Of a stretch of 64,000 nucleotides of DNA, positions 18,196 through 28,096 are shown in pieces. The DNA comes from Azospirillum picis. GTDB lineage: Bacteria > Pseudomonadota > Alphaproteobacteria > Azospirillales > Azospirillaceae. Below the pieces are notes generated by a model that worked only from the letters and a program-made list of their open reading frames with translations, made no database searches and was not told the DNA's origin. Both the position numbers and the translations under genes were made by a program. The DNA is taken from the NCBI RefSeq assembly GCF_017876115.1, contig NZ_JAGINO010000006.1, forward strand, positions 62,001-126,000. The letters are read 5' to 3'. Numbering within the stretch: position 1 is the first letter of the stretch; each line of letters starts with the position of its first letter.

Positions 18196-18290
18196 CCCCA
18201 CCCTGCCCCTCCTCCGCTGGGCGGGGGAGGGAACTCCGCCGCCTTCAGCCAACGTCCACCCCTGCCCAGCGGAGGAGGTCTGGGGTGGGG
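18196..18290. repeat. Long imperfect inverted repeat between convergent genes
   Basis: Arms at 18196-18227 and 18259-18290 pair with a perfect 15-bp core (CCTCCTCCGCTGGGC, 18208-18222, with its complement at 18264-18278). The left arm and the start of the loop carry GCTGGGCGGGGGAGG (18216-18230), which recurs exactly in the hairpin at 55164-55178. It may terminate both convergent transcripts and looks like a member of a dispersed REP-like family. Confidence 0.7.
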
Positions 18291-18307
18291 GCAAGCACAC
18301 CCCGACC

Positions 18308-21300
18308 CTAGCCCACCGACCCGAAGCCGCCGCCGCCCGGCGTTTCGACCACCAGCGCATCGCCCGGCTGGACGGTGGTGCGGTCCTGCGATGCAAGCTC
18401 CTGCACGCTGCCGTCGCCGCGCTGGACCCAGGTCCGGCCGACCGCGCCGTCGCCGCCGCCGTCCAGGCCGAAGGGGGGCACCTTGCGGTGGTTGGCGAGG
18501 ATGGCCGCCGTCATCGGCTCCAGGAAGCGCAGACGGCGGATCACGCCGTCGCCGCCACGCCAGCGCCCCATGCCGCCGGAACCGCGGCGGATGCGGAAGC
18601 TCTCCACCAGCACCGGGAAGCGCCACTCCAGCACCTCCGGGTCAGTCAGCCGGGAGTTCGTCATGTGCGTCTGCACCGCGTCGGTGCCGTCGAAGCCGTC
18701 ACCGGCGCCGGAGCCGCCGCAGACCGTCTCGTAATACTGGTGCCGCTCGTTGCCGAAGGTGGTGTTGTTCATCGTGCCCTGGGCCGACGCCATCACCCCC
18801 AGCGCCCCGAACAGCGCGTCGACGATGCACTGGCTGGTCTCGACATTGCCGGCGACCACGGCGGCCGGCGGCTCGGGCGCCAGCATCGAGGCCGGAGGGA
18901 TCACGATCTCGATCGGGCGCAGGCAGCCCTCGTTCATCGGGATCTCGTCATCGACCAGGCAGCGGAAGACGTAGAGCACCGCTGCCCGGCAGACCGCCGA
19001 CGGGGCGTTGAAGTTGTTGGCGAGCTGCGCGCTGGTGCCGGTGAAATCCACACGGGCGGAACGGGCATCGCGGTCGATCGACACCCGCAGCCTGATCTCC
19101 GCGCCATTGTCCAGCGTCACCGCGAAATCACCGTCCTTCAGCACGCCGATGGCGCGGCGCACCTGCTCCTCGGCATTGTCCTGGACGTGGCGCATGTAGG
19201 CGGTGACGGTCGGCAGGCCGTGCAGGCGGACGGCGCGATGCAGGTCGCGGGTGCCCTGCTCGTTCGCCGCGACCTGGGCCTTGAGGTCGCCGATGTTCTG
19301 CGCCGGATTGCGGGCCGGGTGCGGGCCGGAGCGCAGGAGGTCCAGCAGCCCCTCTTCGCGGAACCGCCCCTCCTCGATCAGCGGCACGCAGTCGAACAGC
19401 ACGCCCTCGTCGGCGATGGTGGTGCTGTCCGGCGGCATCGAGCCGGGGGTGATGCCGCCGACGTCGGCATGGTGCCCGCGCGAGGCGACGAAGAACAGCA
19501 GCTCGCCGCCCGCCTCGTCGAACACCGGGGAGACCACGGTGATGTCGGGCAGGTGGGTCCCGCCATGGTAGGGGTCGTTCAGCGCGAAGCTCTCACCCGG
19601 CACGAAGGCGCCGCCGCGGCGCCCGATCACCGCCCGCACGCTCTCCCCCATCGAGCCGAGATGCACCGGCATGTGGGGGGCGTTGGCGATCAGGCCGCCC
19701 TCGCGGTCGAACAGGGCGCAGGAGAAGTCCAGCCGCTCCTTGATGTTCACCGAGCGCGCGGTCTTCTCCAGCGTCACGCCCATCCGCTCGGCGATCGACA
19801 TGAACAGGTTGTTGAAGACCTCCAGCATGACCGGGTCGACCTTGGCGGCGCCCTTGATGCCGATGGCGGTGCGCTGCGGCGCCGGCTCCAGCCGGGTGAG
19901 CACGAGGTGGTTCCGCCGCGTCACCTCGGCCATCCAGCCGGGCTCGATCACCGTGGTCGAAACCGCCTCGGCCAGGATGGCCGGGCCGACGACGCGGTTG
20001 CCGGGCCGGAGTTGGCTGCGGTCATAGAGCGGCGCCTCGCGGCGCTGGCCGCCGGTGTGGACTGCGACGGTCGCCATCCGGCGCGGCAGCACGGAGTTGG
20101 TGGGATGCTCGGGATCCTCCAGCACGTCGGTCAGGCCGACCGCCTCCAGCGTCACCGATTCCACCTCCAGCGCGGTGCCGGGGCTGAGGAAGCCGTAGCG
20201 GCGGCGGTGCGCCTCCTCGAACGCCTTGGTCATCGCGACCCTGGACCCGAAGGCGACGGTCAGCGTGGTGTCCGACCCGGCAGCCTTTATCTGGACGCGG
20301 CGATGGATCGCCTGCCGCCCTTCGGCGACGCCCTGGCGGACCAACTCGGCCCGTCCCTCGCTTTCCAGGTCGGTGAACAGCATGGTCAGCCGGTCGACGA
20401 CGGCGTCGCTCAGCGGCCCCTCGACGGCACGCTCGCGGATCGCCACGGTGTCGGCCAGCCCGATGCCGTAGGCCGACAGCACGCCGGCCTGCGGGTGCAG
20501 GAACACGCGCGTCATGCCGAGCGCGTCGGCGACGGCGCAGACATGCTGGCCCGCCGCCCCGCCGAAGCCGTTCAGCGTGTAGCCGGTGACGTCGTAGCCG
20601 CGCTCCACCGAGATCTTCTTGATGGCGTTGGCCATGTTGTCGACGGCGACGCGCAGGAAGCCTTCCGCCACCTCCTGCGGCGTCATGGCGGTGCCGAGGG
20701 CGGCGTTGACGGTGTCGGCCAGTTCGGTGAAGCGGGCCTTCACCGCGTCGGCGTCCAGCGGCTCGTCGCCGCCCGGCCCGAAGACGCGGGGGAAGAAGCG
20801 CGGCTGGATCTTGCCGACCATCACGTTGCAGTCGGTGACGGTCAGCGGGCCGCCGCGGCGGTAGCAGGCCGGCCCCGGGTTGGCGCCGGCGCTGTCGGGC
20901 CCGACCCGGAAGCGGGCGCCGTCGAAGACGCAGAGCGACCCGCCGCCGGCGGCCACGGTGTGGATGTGCATCATCGGCGCCCGCACCCGCACGCCGGCCA
21001 CCACCGCGTCGAAGGCGCGCTCGTACTCGCCGGCATAATGCGACACGTCGGTCGAGGTGCCGCCCATGTCGAAACCGATCACCCTGTCGAAGCCGGCCAT
21101 CGTCGCGGTGCGCACCGCACCGACCACGCCGCCGGCCGGACCCGACAGGATGGCGTCCTTGCCCTGGAAGCGGTGGGCGTCGGTCAGGCCGCCGTTCGAC
21201 TGCATGAACATCAGCGGCACCGGGGTGCCGTCGACGCTGAGGTCGGTCGCCACCCGGTCGACATAGCGGCGCAGCACCGGCGAGAGATAGGCGTCGGCGA

Positions 21301-21997
21301 CCGTGGTGTCGCCGCGGCCGACCAGCTTCATCAGCGGGCTGACCAGATGGCTGACCGAGACCTGGGTGAAGCCGACGGCGCGGGCGAGCGAGGCGACCTG
21401 GCGCTCGTGCTCGGGATAGCGGTAGCCGTGCATCAGCACGACGGCGGCGGCACGGTAGCCGCGGCGGTAGGCGTCCTCAAGCCCGCGGCGGACGGCGTGC
21501 AGGTCGACCGCCTTCACGATGTGACCGTCGGCCATCACCCGCTCGGGCACCTCGACCACATGGGAATAGAGCTGGTGGGGAAGCTGGATGCGGCGGGCGA
21601 AGATCTTCGGCCGCGCCTGATGGCCGATGCGGAGCTGGTCGCCAAGCCCCTCGGTCACCAGCAGGACGGTCGGCTCGCCCTTACGTTCGAGCAGCGCGTT
21701 GGTGGCGACGGTGGTGCCCATCTTCACCACCTCCACCGTGTCGGCCGGGATCGGCTGGCCGGGGCTCAGCCCCAGCAGGTCGCGGATGCCCTGGACGGCG
21801 GCGTCGGCGTAGCGTTCCGGGTTGTCGGAAAGCAGCTTGTGGGTGACCACCGCCCCGTCCGGGCGGCGGCCGACGATGTCGGTGAAGGTGCCGCCCCGGT
21901 CGATCCAGAACTGCCAGCGTGCCGGCCGTCCCGCGCCCGACTCGCCGCCGCCCTCGCCCGAGGTTCCGCCAGCCACCGCTTTTCCGTTCTCAGCCAT
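18308..21997 (-). CDS. Hydantoinase/5-oxoprolinase, HyuA-HyuB fusion
   Basis: The 1229-aa protein joins both halves of the hydantoinase/oxoprolinase family in one chain, as in ATP-hydrolysing 5-oxoprolinase (about 1200-1290 aa). The HyuA-like half has the ATP-binding motifs [10 protein letters not shown] (residues 33-42), [15 protein letters not shown] and [14 protein letters not shown]; the HyuB-like half starts near residue 735 with [20 protein letters not shown] and includes [27 protein letters not shown] and [10 protein letters not shown]. 5-oxoprolinase opens 5-oxo-L-proline to glutamate with ATP; N-methylhydantoinase is the alternative. The first 25 residues are a Gly/Ser-rich leader. 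It stands alone on the minus strand. Confidence 0.9.
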   Translation of the reverse strand: MAENGKAVAGGTSGEGGGESGAGRPARWQFWIDRGGTFTDIVGRRPDGAVVTHKLLSDNPERYADAAVQGIRDLLGLSPGQPIPADTVEVVKMGTTVATNALLERKGEPTVLLVTEGLGDQLRIGHQARPKIFARRIQLPHQLYSHVVEVPERVMADGHIVKAVDLHAVRRGLEDAYRRGYRAAAVVLMHGYRYPEHERQVASLARAVGFTQVSVSHLVSPLMKLVGRGDTTVADAYLSPVLRRYVDRVATDLSVDGTPVPLMFMQSNGGLTDAHRFQGKDAILSGPAGGVVGAVRTATMAGFDRVIGFDMGGTSTDVSHYAGEYERAFDAVVAGVRVRAPMMHIHTVAAGGGSLCVFDGARFRVGPDSAGANPGPACYRRGGPLTVTDCNVMVGKIQPRFFPRVFGPGGDEPLDADAVKARFTELADTVNAALGTAMTPQEVAEGFLRVAVDNMANAIKKISVERGYDVTGYTLNGFGGAAGQHVCAVADALGMTRVFLHPQAGVLSAYGIGLADTVAIRERAVEGPLSDAVVDRLTMLFTDLESEGRAELVRQGVAEGRQAIHRRVQIKAAGSDTTLTVAFGSRVAMTKAFEEAHRRRYGFLSPGTALEVESVTLEAVGLTDVLEDPEHPTNSVLPRRMATVAVHTGGQRREAPLYDRSQLRPGNRVVGPAILAEAVSTTVIEPGWMAEVTRRNHLVLTRLEPAPQRTAIGIKGAAKVDPVMLEVFNNLFMSIAERMGVTLEKTARSVNIKERLDFSCALFDREGGLIANAPHMPVHLGSMGESVRAVIGRRGGAFVPGESFALNDPYHGGTHLPDITVVSPVFDEAGGELLFFVASRGHHADVGGITPGSMPPDSTTIADEGVLFDCVPLIEEGRFREEGLLDLLRSGPHPARNPAQNIGDLKAQVAANEQGTRDLHRAVRLHGLPTVTAYMRHVQDNAEEQVRRAIGVLKDGDFAVTLDNGAEIRLRVSIDRDARSARVDFTGTSAQLANNFNAPSAVCRAAVLYVFRCLVDDEIPMNEGCLRPIEIVIPPASMLAPEPPAAVVAGNVETSQCIVDALFGALGVMASAQGTMNNTTFGNERHQYYETVCGGSGAGDGFDGTDAVQTHMTNSRLTDPEVLEWRFPVLVESFRIRRGSGGMGRWRGGDGVIRRLRFLEPMTAAILANHRKVPPFGLDGGGDGAVGRTWVQRGDGSVQELASQDRTTVQPGDALVVETPGGGGFGSVG

Positions 21998-22162
21998 CGT
22001 CGCACCCGCCCGTCGCGGCCACCGATACGGCCGCCGAAGTCCCCGCGCGGCAACCGCGCCGCGCGTGGGGCGGAGTTTCGCGATCCGGCGACGAAATTCA
22101 ACAGCCTGCGTGGCGGTGGGCCGGAAGAGGCGGGCGCTGCGGCGGAAAGGGCACGGGGATCC

Positions 22163-22747
22163 TCAGGCCGCCAGCGGCTGGTGCCGTGCCATGGCCAGCC
22201 CGGACACGCCGGAGAGGATGCTGTTGAACGCGCCGTTGCCGTCCTCCAGCGTCTCCAGGGCGATGGAGAACTGGTTGGGCGGAGGGAGCTCGAACTGCGC
22301 GGTGATTTCCCCGCCATCCAGGGCCAGCCGACCGCCGAATCGCCGGGCCAGCGCCCGCATGCGGACGTTGTCGGCAAGGCACATCATGTGCACCTGACGG
22401 ATGCCGCGGTTGCGGGCGACGGTCAGGATGCGGCGGACCAGCGTGCTGCCGACCCCCTGCCCCTGCATCGCCTTCTCGATGCTGACGCCGATCTCGGCCT
22501 GGTTGGGCCACAGGATGCGGTCGCCGCACAGCTCGACGGCCCCCCGCAGCGTGCCGTCCGCGAAGACGCCGAGCAGGACCGTGCGCCCCCAGTCGATGGC
22601 GGCGCAATGGCGCTTCACCGCATCATCCGACAGGGTGCCGGTGAAGCGGGCGTAGCGGTCGACACGGTCGAGGCGCAGAAGATGCTCGCGGTAGAGCCGC
22701 AGCTCGGTGGGCATGATCTTGCGGATGACAGGCATGGCTCTGCTCAT
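22163..22747 (-). CDS. GNAT-family N-acetyltransferase
   Basis: The 194-aa protein contains a GNAT fold: the strand GRTVLLGVFADGTLRGAVEL, motif A AEIGVSIEKAMQGQGVGSTL with the acetyl-CoA-binding QGQGVG loop, and RGIRQVHMMCLADNVRMRAL as motif B. Start is set at the ATG at 22747 (MSRAMPVIRK); the second ATG at 22735 is possible, and the longer frame to 22882 is upstream noise. It is 165 bp downstream of nothing related and has its own upstream region with a 13-bp palindrome (22868-22880). The acceptor substrate is unknown. Confidence 0.78.
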   Translation of the reverse strand: MSRAMPVIRKIMPTELRLYREHLLRLDRVDRYARFTGTLSDDAVKRHCAAIDWGRTVLLGVFADGTLRGAVELCGDRILWPNQAEIGVSIEKAMQGQGVGSTLVRRILTVARNRGIRQVHMMCLADNVRMRALARRFGGRLALDGGEITAQFELPPPNQFSIALETLEDGNGAFNSILSGVSGLAMARHQPLAA

Positions 22748-23148
22748 GGTTCCCGAATTCCGAAAACGCATTCGCACAGAACGTCTTTCCCCAGACTTCA
22801 AAGACCGTCCCGGCGATCCCGAGGATCGGCCCGGCGGCCAAGGGCGCGTGACGGCCGCACCGCTTTTGTTGCATTGCAACATGGCGCAGGTCGCGATTTT
22901 CGCAAGCGCTTATTAGAAATTTGCAATGCGAACAATGCTGGTCTGTTGCGTCGAGGCCACAGTTGGCCGGCCTTCGGCCGGCCGTTATGCTGCCGGCGAT
23001 CATTGGCACCTGAACAGGGTTTCCGAACCCCGCCCACGGACGGGCGGGCGCGGAAACCCTGCTGAAGCCAGAGAGTCCGCAGGCTTCTCCCGGCCGGGCC
23101 CATGGCCCGTTCCGGAGAAGCCTGCCTAGTCGGGGATGGAAGCGGGCG
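22748..23148. other. Gene-free interval with three palindromes
   Basis: No gene is visible in these 401 bp between divergent genes. It holds the palindrome GTTGCA-T-TGCAAC (22868-22880), a possible operator for the acetyltransferase; a hairpin GGCCGGCC-TTC-GGCCGGCC (22965-22983); and a two-tier hairpin with outer stem CAGGGTTTCCG / CGGAAACCCTG (23015-23025, 23051-23061) and inner stem CCCGCCC / GGGCGGG (23029-23035, 23042-23048). The region before 22935 is AT-richer than the surroundings and probably contains the promoters. Confidence 0.6.
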
Positions 23149-23931
23149 ATGAGCATCTGGGGCAGGATATTGGGCAGCGCGGCCGGCCTCTTCAGCGGAG
23201 GACCGCTCGGCGCCCTGCTCGGCGGTCTCGCCGGCTACGCCGTCGACCGCTGGTCGCCTGCCGGACCATCGGACGGGGCGGCCAGGACGATGACCGACAC
23301 CGAGGCCGAGGACGCGAAGCAGACGATCGCCTTCACCATCGGCGTCATCGCACTCGCCGCCAAGATGGCGCGGGCCGACGGGGTGGTGAAGCGGGTGGAG
23401 GTCGATACCTTCAAGCGCCTGTTCCGCGTCCCGCCGGAAGAGCTGGAGAATGTCGGCCGCGTCTTCGACCTCGCCCGCCGAGACACCCGCGGATTCGAGG
23501 AATATGCCCGGCAGATCGCTAACCTGTTCGAGGACCGGCATGCCGTGCTGGAGGAACTGCTCGACAGCCTGCTGATGATCGCCGAGGCCGACGACGAACT
23601 GCACGAGACCGAAGTCGCCTACCTGCGCAGCGTCTCCCGCATCTTCGGCTTCGACGAGGCCGCCTTCCGCCGCATCCTCGCCGGCCATCATCTGGCCGGC
23701 GAGCCGGACGGCAAGGATCCGTACGAGGTGCTGGGGGTGCCGCACGACGCCGACGACGCGACGATCAAGGCCGCCCACCGCGCGCTGGTGCGCGAACACC
23801 ATCCGGACCGGCTGGTCGCCCAGGGCATGCCGCAGGAATTCATCGAACTGGCGACCCACAAGCTGGCACTGGTGAATGCCGCCCACGATCAGATCCGTCG
23901 CGAACGCGAAGGCTTTCCCGCTTTTTCCTGA
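23149..23931 (+). CDS. djlA: DjlA-like co-chaperone (TerB and J domains)
   Basis: The 260-aa protein matches the DjlA layout: a short N-terminal membrane-associated glycine-rich segment (SAAGLFSGGPLGALLGGLAG, residues 10-29), a TerB-like helical domain (about 55-185, IALAAKMARADGVVKRVEVD) and a C-terminal J domain with an intact HPD at about 219-221 (VREHHPDRL). Such proteins recruit DnaK at the inner membrane. Unlike the HscB-like protein in this window, the HPD is complete, so Hsp70 stimulation is expected. It is monocistronic as far as can be seen. Confidence 0.85.
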   Translation: MSIWGRILGSAAGLFSGGPLGALLGGLAGYAVDRWSPAGPSDGAARTMTDTEAEDAKQTIAFTIGVIALAAKMARADGVVKRVEVDTFKRLFRVPPEELENVGRVFDLARRDTRGFEEYARQIANLFEDRHAVLEELLDSLLMIAEADDELHETEVAYLRSVSRIFGFDEAAFRRILAGHHLAGEPDGKDPYEVLGVPHDADDATIKAAHRALVREHHPDRLVAQGMPQEFIELATHKLALVNAAHDQIRREREGFPAFS

Positions 23932-24059
23932 CATGGCGCGCAGGCGCGGCGCCCCCTCCCTCTCCAGGTTGATTTTCTTTATAATCTCACCCGCAAAATG
24001 ACGTATCCTGTCCTGACGGAGCGGGCCGATGCCCAAAGCGGCCGGGAGATGGAACGACG

Positions 24060-25277
24060 ATGCGGCGATGGATCATCCGGGCGCTATCCGGAGCGTTTCT
24101 GGGAACCGGGGTGATGGCGGCGACACTCTCCGGCGCCGGCGCCCAGACGGGAATGGCCGGCAGCGCGGCCGCCGGTGCTGCGGGCGGGATGGCCAATGAC
24201 GTGGTCGTGCTGGGCACGCCCCTGACGATGTCCCTCGGCGCGCCCCCGGCCGGAGCCGACTGCGCCACGCGGGCGGCGGCGCTGAACGCCCAGGGGCTGG
24301 CCCTCGTCGTCAACGGCCGCACGATCCCCGGAACGGCGGCGAGCTTCGCCTGCGACGGCAAGGGGGAAATCCTGGGAACGGCCTCGACCTCGATCGCCGG
24401 CAACGGCGACGACGCCGCCCGGAGGCGCGCAGCCTGGCAAGCCGCCTTCGACGGCTTCTTCAGCCCGGCCGGGGCGAAGACCCTGCCGGTCGCCTTCGGA
24501 CCGGCAACCGGCGGCATCGCCACCGTACCGCAATTCGTGACCATCCGGGGCGCCAGCGACCGCGACCTCGGGCTGGCCGCGGTGTGGTTCCTGCTGGTGG
24601 CGTCGCTGTTCGTCTTCGCCTTCTTCCGCCAGTTCGGCCGGTCCGACGACATCACCCCCGTCGCGGGCGTCCCGATGCCGGCCGGCTACGCGCCGCCCTA
24701 CAGCCTCGCGCGCTTCCAGCTCCTGTGGTGGAGCGGGATCGTCACCGCCTCCTATGTCGCCATCCTGACCATCACCGGGTCGATGGACACCATCACCATC
24801 GGTACCATGGCGCTGATGGGAATCGTCGGCGGCACCTCGGTGCTGGCGGCCTTCCAGGACAGACGGCCGGACGACGACGACGCCCGCCGCCTGCAGCACG
24901 CCGCCGCCTATGCCGCCGCCGCGGCCGCGACCCCACCCGACCGGGCGGCGATGGCGGCGGCGCTGGAGGCGATCTATCCGCCCTCGCAGGGGGTGCTTCC
25001 CGACCTGCTGAGCGATGCCGCCGGCTACAACGTCCACCGGCTGCAATTGCTGGCCTGGACCGGCGTGCTGGGCGTCACCTTCCTCTACGAGGTCACCCGC
25101 ACGCTGGGCATGCCGGAACTGTCGCCCAACCTGCTGGCCCTGACCGGCATCAGCAACGGCACCTATTTCGGCTTCAAGATGCAGGAACAGCAGGTGCCGA
25201 CGCCGACGGGCGCCGCCGTCCAGCCCGCGTCCCCGCCCCCCGTCCCCGCCGCGATAGAGGCGCCGCAGGGGGGCTGA
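24060..25277 (+). CDS. Unknown exported membrane protein with a duplicated helix module
   Basis: The 405-aa protein has a signal peptide (residues about 1-28, ending GAGAQ), a periplasmic part to about 175, a transmembrane helix (LAAVWFLLVASLFVFAFF, about 178-195), and two similar helix pairs. Module 1 begins SLARFQLLWWSG (about 215), and module 2 begins NVHRLQLLAWTG (about 323); both continue with a helix, a short polar turn and an ALxGIxxGT motif (ALMGIVGGTS and ALTGISNGTY). A Pro-rich tail ends the chain. I do not recognise a named family, though this R-x-Q-x-x-W plus GIxxGT helix pair occurs in other uncharacterised membrane proteins. A perfect TATAAT lies at 23980-23985. Confidence 0.7.
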   Translation: MRRWIIRALSGAFLGTGVMAATLSGAGAQTGMAGSAAAGAAGGMANDVVVLGTPLTMSLGAPPAGADCATRAAALNAQGLALVVNGRTIPGTAASFACDGKGEILGTASTSIAGNGDDAARRRAAWQAAFDGFFSPAGAKTLPVAFGPATGGIATVPQFVTIRGASDRDLGLAAVWFLLVASLFVFAFFRQFGRSDDITPVAGVPMPAGYAPPYSLARFQLLWWSGIVTASYVAILTITGSMDTITIGTMALMGIVGGTSVLAAFQDRRPDDDDARRLQHAAAYAAAAAATPPDRAAMAAALEAIYPPSQGVLPDLLSDAAGYNVHRLQLLAWTGVLGVTFLYEVTRTLGMPELSPNLLALTGISNGTYFGFKMQEQQVPTPTGAAVQPASPPPVPAAIEAPQGG

Positions 25278-25381
25278 CCCGCCGGGCGCAACCCGCCCAG
25301 CCGTTTTTCCGGGTCGCGGCGAAGGGGGGCGGCGGGCTATAACGCTTCCCCTTCCCTGTATTTCCGGCACACGAACGGTCC

Positions 25382-27211
25382 ATGGCTCCTCCCGCACCCA
25401 TCACGGCGCTCCAGGGCGTCTCCGTCACCTTCGGCGGCCGCCCGCTGTTCGACGGCCTCGACCTGTCGATCGTGCGCGGCGAACGCGCCTGCCTTGTCGG
25501 ACGCAACGGCTCGGGCAAGTCGACGCTGATGAAGGTGCTGGCCGGGATGATCCAGCCCGACGGCGGCACGGTCTTCGTCCAGCCCGGCGCCCGCATCGCC
25601 TACCTGCCGCAGGAGCCCGACTTCACCGGCTGCGCCACCGTCCACGACTATGTCGTCCAGGGCCTGCCGGCCGACGAGATCGACGAATCGCACCGGGTGG
25701 ACGCCGTGCTGGACAAGTTGCAGGTCGACGGCAGCCTCGACCCCAACACGCTGTCGGGCGGCGAGTCGCGCCGGGCGGCGCTGGCCCGCACGCTGGTCGG
25801 CAACCCCGACGTGATGCTGCTGGACGAGCCGACCAACCACCTCGACCTCCCCACCATCGAGTGGCTGGAGGAGGAACTGCTGTCCTACCGCGGCGGCCTG
25901 CTGCTGATCAGCCATGACCGCGCCTTCCTGAACCGGCTGGCCAGGCGGACGCTGTGGCTCGACCGCGGTGCCATCCGCTCCACCGACCGCCCCTTCGCCG
26001 AGTTCGAGGCGTGGCAGGCCGAGGTGTTCGAGACCGAGGAGGCGGCGGCCCACAAGCTGGACCGCAAGATCGAAAGCGAGATGAAGTGGCTGCGCGAGGG
26101 CATCTCGGCCCGGCGCACCCGCAACATGGGGCGCGTGCGCAACCTGCTCGACCTGCGCGGCGAACGCGCCGAGCAGATCAAGGGCGGCCAGCAGGCCAAG
26201 CTCGCCATCGCCGAGGCCGAGCGCGGCGGCCGGCTGGTGATCGAGGCGACCGGCATCTCCAAGGGCTTCGACACGCCGGACGGTCGCAAGACCATCGTGC
26301 GGAACTTCTCCACCCGCATCCTGCGTGGCGACCGGGTGGGACTGATCGGGCCGAACGGCGCCGGCAAGTCGACATTGCTGAAGATGCTGACCGGCCAGTT
26401 GCAGCCCGACGAGGGGACGGTGAAGCTCGGCACCAACCTCGACGCCGCCTATTTCGACCAGCGGCGCGAAGGGCTGAACCCGGAGGACACCATCCGCAGG
26501 GTGCTGTGCCCGTTCGGCGGCGACGCGGTGGTGGTGAACGGCCAGTCGCGGCACGTCGCCGGCTACATGAAGGACTTCCTGTTCGACACCCGCCAGCTCG
26601 ACAGCCCGGTGAAGGCGCTGTCGGGCGGCGAGCGCAACCGGCTGCTGCTGGCCCGCCTGTTCGCCAAGCCCAGCAACCTGATGATCCTCGACGAGCCGAC
26701 CAACGACCTCGACATGGACACGCTGGACCTGCTGGAGGACGTGCTGGGCGACTACCAGGGCACGCTGCTGCTGGTCAGCCACGACCGCGATTTCCTCGAC
26801 CGGCTGGTGACCGCGACCATCGCCCTGGAGGGCGACGGCACCGCCACCGAATATGCCGGCGGCTATTCCGACTATCTGGTCCAGCGGCCGGCACGGGCCC
26901 CGGCGGCCCCGGCCCCCGCCAAGCCGAAGCCGGCCGCCGCCCCGGCCGCGGCTGCGAAGCCGCGGGGCAAGCTGAGCTACAAGGACCAGCGCGAGCTGGA
27001 CGAGCTGCCGGCCCGCATGGACAGGCTGGGCACCGAGATCGCCAAGCTGGAGACGGCGCTGGCCGATCCCGACCTGTTCACCCGTGACGCCGCCAGGTTC
27101 CAGAAGACCAGCGAGCAGCTCCATGCCCGGCAGGCCGAGCTGGCGGCAGCGGAGGAGCGCTGGCTGGAACTGGAGGCGCTGCGCGAGGAGCTGGAGGGCG
27201 GCCGGGCATGA
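25382..27211 (+). CDS. uup: ABC-F ATPase, Uup type
   Basis: The 609-aa protein has two ABC ATPase domains in one chain and no membrane segment: Walker A GRNGSGKST near residue 40 and GPNGAGKST near 324, signatures LSGGESRR and LSGGERNR, and DEPTNHLD / DEPTNDLD Walker B regions. The linker carries the ABC-F arginine-rich segment (ISARRTRNMGRVRNLLDLR). After an Ala/Pro-rich stretch (about 505-540) a C-terminal coiled coil (SYKDQRELDELPARMDRLG onward) is the Uup hallmark. Uup proteins act on ribosomes and branched DNA intermediates. The next gene overlaps its stop by 4 nt. Confidence 0.9.
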   Translation: MAPPAPITALQGVSVTFGGRPLFDGLDLSIVRGERACLVGRNGSGKSTLMKVLAGMIQPDGGTVFVQPGARIAYLPQEPDFTGCATVHDYVVQGLPADEIDESHRVDAVLDKLQVDGSLDPNTLSGGESRRAALARTLVGNPDVMLLDEPTNHLDLPTIEWLEEELLSYRGGLLLISHDRAFLNRLARRTLWLDRGAIRSTDRPFAEFEAWQAEVFETEEAAAHKLDRKIESEMKWLREGISARRTRNMGRVRNLLDLRGERAEQIKGGQQAKLAIAEAERGGRLVIEATGISKGFDTPDGRKTIVRNFSTRILRGDRVGLIGPNGAGKSTLLKMLTGQLQPDEGTVKLGTNLDAAYFDQRREGLNPEDTIRRVLCPFGGDAVVVNGQSRHVAGYMKDFLFDTRQLDSPVKALSGGERNRLLLARLFAKPSNLMILDEPTNDLDMDTLDLLEDVLGDYQGTLLLVSHDRDFLDRLVTATIALEGDGTATEYAGGYSDYLVQRPARAPAAPAPAKPKPAAAPAAAAKPRGKLSYKDQRELDELPARMDRLGTEIAKLETALADPDLFTRDAARFQKTSEQLHARQAELAAAEERWLELEALREELEGGRA

Positions 27212-28086
27212 CGCTCGCCCACACGCTCCAGGCGCTGCTGGTGATGGCGCTGTGGGGGCTGAACTTCGTGATCGCCAAATGGGCGCTGATCGAGTTTCCC
27301 CCGCTGTTCCTGATGTTCATCCGCTTTGCCTTGGTGGCGGCGCTGATCGTCCCCTTCTTCCGCGTGCCGCGGGATAAGCTGGCGAAGATCGCCCTGCTGT
27401 CGGTCACCCTGGGCAGCGTGCATTTCCCGATGATGTTCACCGGGCTGCAGGGCATCGATGCCGCCACCGCCTCGCTGGCGGCCCAGGCGCAGGTGCCCTT
27501 CTCGTCGCTGCTGGCGGCGCTGGTGTTCAAGGACAAGCTGGGATGGCGCCGCGGCATCGGCATGGCCGCCGCCTTCGTCGGCGTGGCGGTCATCGCCGGC
27601 GAGCCGCGGCTGGGCAACGCCTTGCCCTCGCTGTCGCTGATCCTGGCGGCAAGCTTCGCCTTCGCGGTGGCGAGTGTGCAGATGAAGCTGATCGGGGCGG
27701 TGAACGGCTTCGTCGTCAATGGCTGGATGGCGCTGTTCGCCATGCCGCAGCTCCTCCTGCTGTCGCTGCTGCTGGAGCAGGGGCAGATGGCGGCGCTGGC
27801 CAATTCGACCTGGGTCGGCTGGGCCTCGATCGCCTACATGGCCGTCGGCGTCACCATCGTCGCCTACGGGATGTGGTACCCCCTGCTCGGCCGCTACGAC
27901 GTCAACCAGACCATGCCGTACCTGCTGACGGTGCCGGTGTTCGGCGTCGCCAGCGGCGTCCTGCTGATGGACGACCCGCTGACGCTGGCGCTCGCCATCG
28001 GCGGGCTGCTGACCGTCGGCGGCGTCGCGGTGATCGTCAAGCGGCGGCCGCGCACCGTCAGCGAGACGGTGACCAACCCGACATGA
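27208..28086 (+). CDS. EamA-family (DMT) transporter
   Basis: The 292-aa protein has about ten hydrophobic helices arranged as two EamA repeats (ALWGLNFVIAKWALIEFPP at the start of the first, AYMAVGVTIVAYGMWYPLLG within the second). It belongs to the drug/metabolite transporter superfamily, often exporters of amino acids or other metabolites. The ATG overlaps the uup stop (ATGA), so expression is coupled to uup. Substrate unknown. The C-terminal polar residues KRRPRTVSET are cytosolic. Confidence 0.85.
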   Translation: MTLAHTLQALLVMALWGLNFVIAKWALIEFPPLFLMFIRFALVAALIVPFFRVPRDKLAKIALLSVTLGSVHFPMMFTGLQGIDAATASLAAQAQVPFSSLLAALVFKDKLGWRRGIGMAAAFVGVAVIAGEPRLGNALPSLSLILAASFAFAVASVQMKLIGAVNGFVVNGWMALFAMPQLLLLSLLLEQGQMAALANSTWVGWASIAYMAVGVTIVAYGMWYPLLGRYDVNQTMPYLLTVPVFGVASGVLLMDDPLTLALAIGGLLTVGGVAVIVKRRPRTVSETVTNPT

Positions 28087-28096
28087 CGGCGGCAGG

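Noticed and set aside
18488..23065. A 1525-aa open frame on the plus strand across the oxoprolinase gene
   Set aside because: It is antisense to a clearly recognised hydantoinase/oxoprolinase; composition is His/Arg/Ala-rich without motifs, a normal shadow in high-GC DNA.
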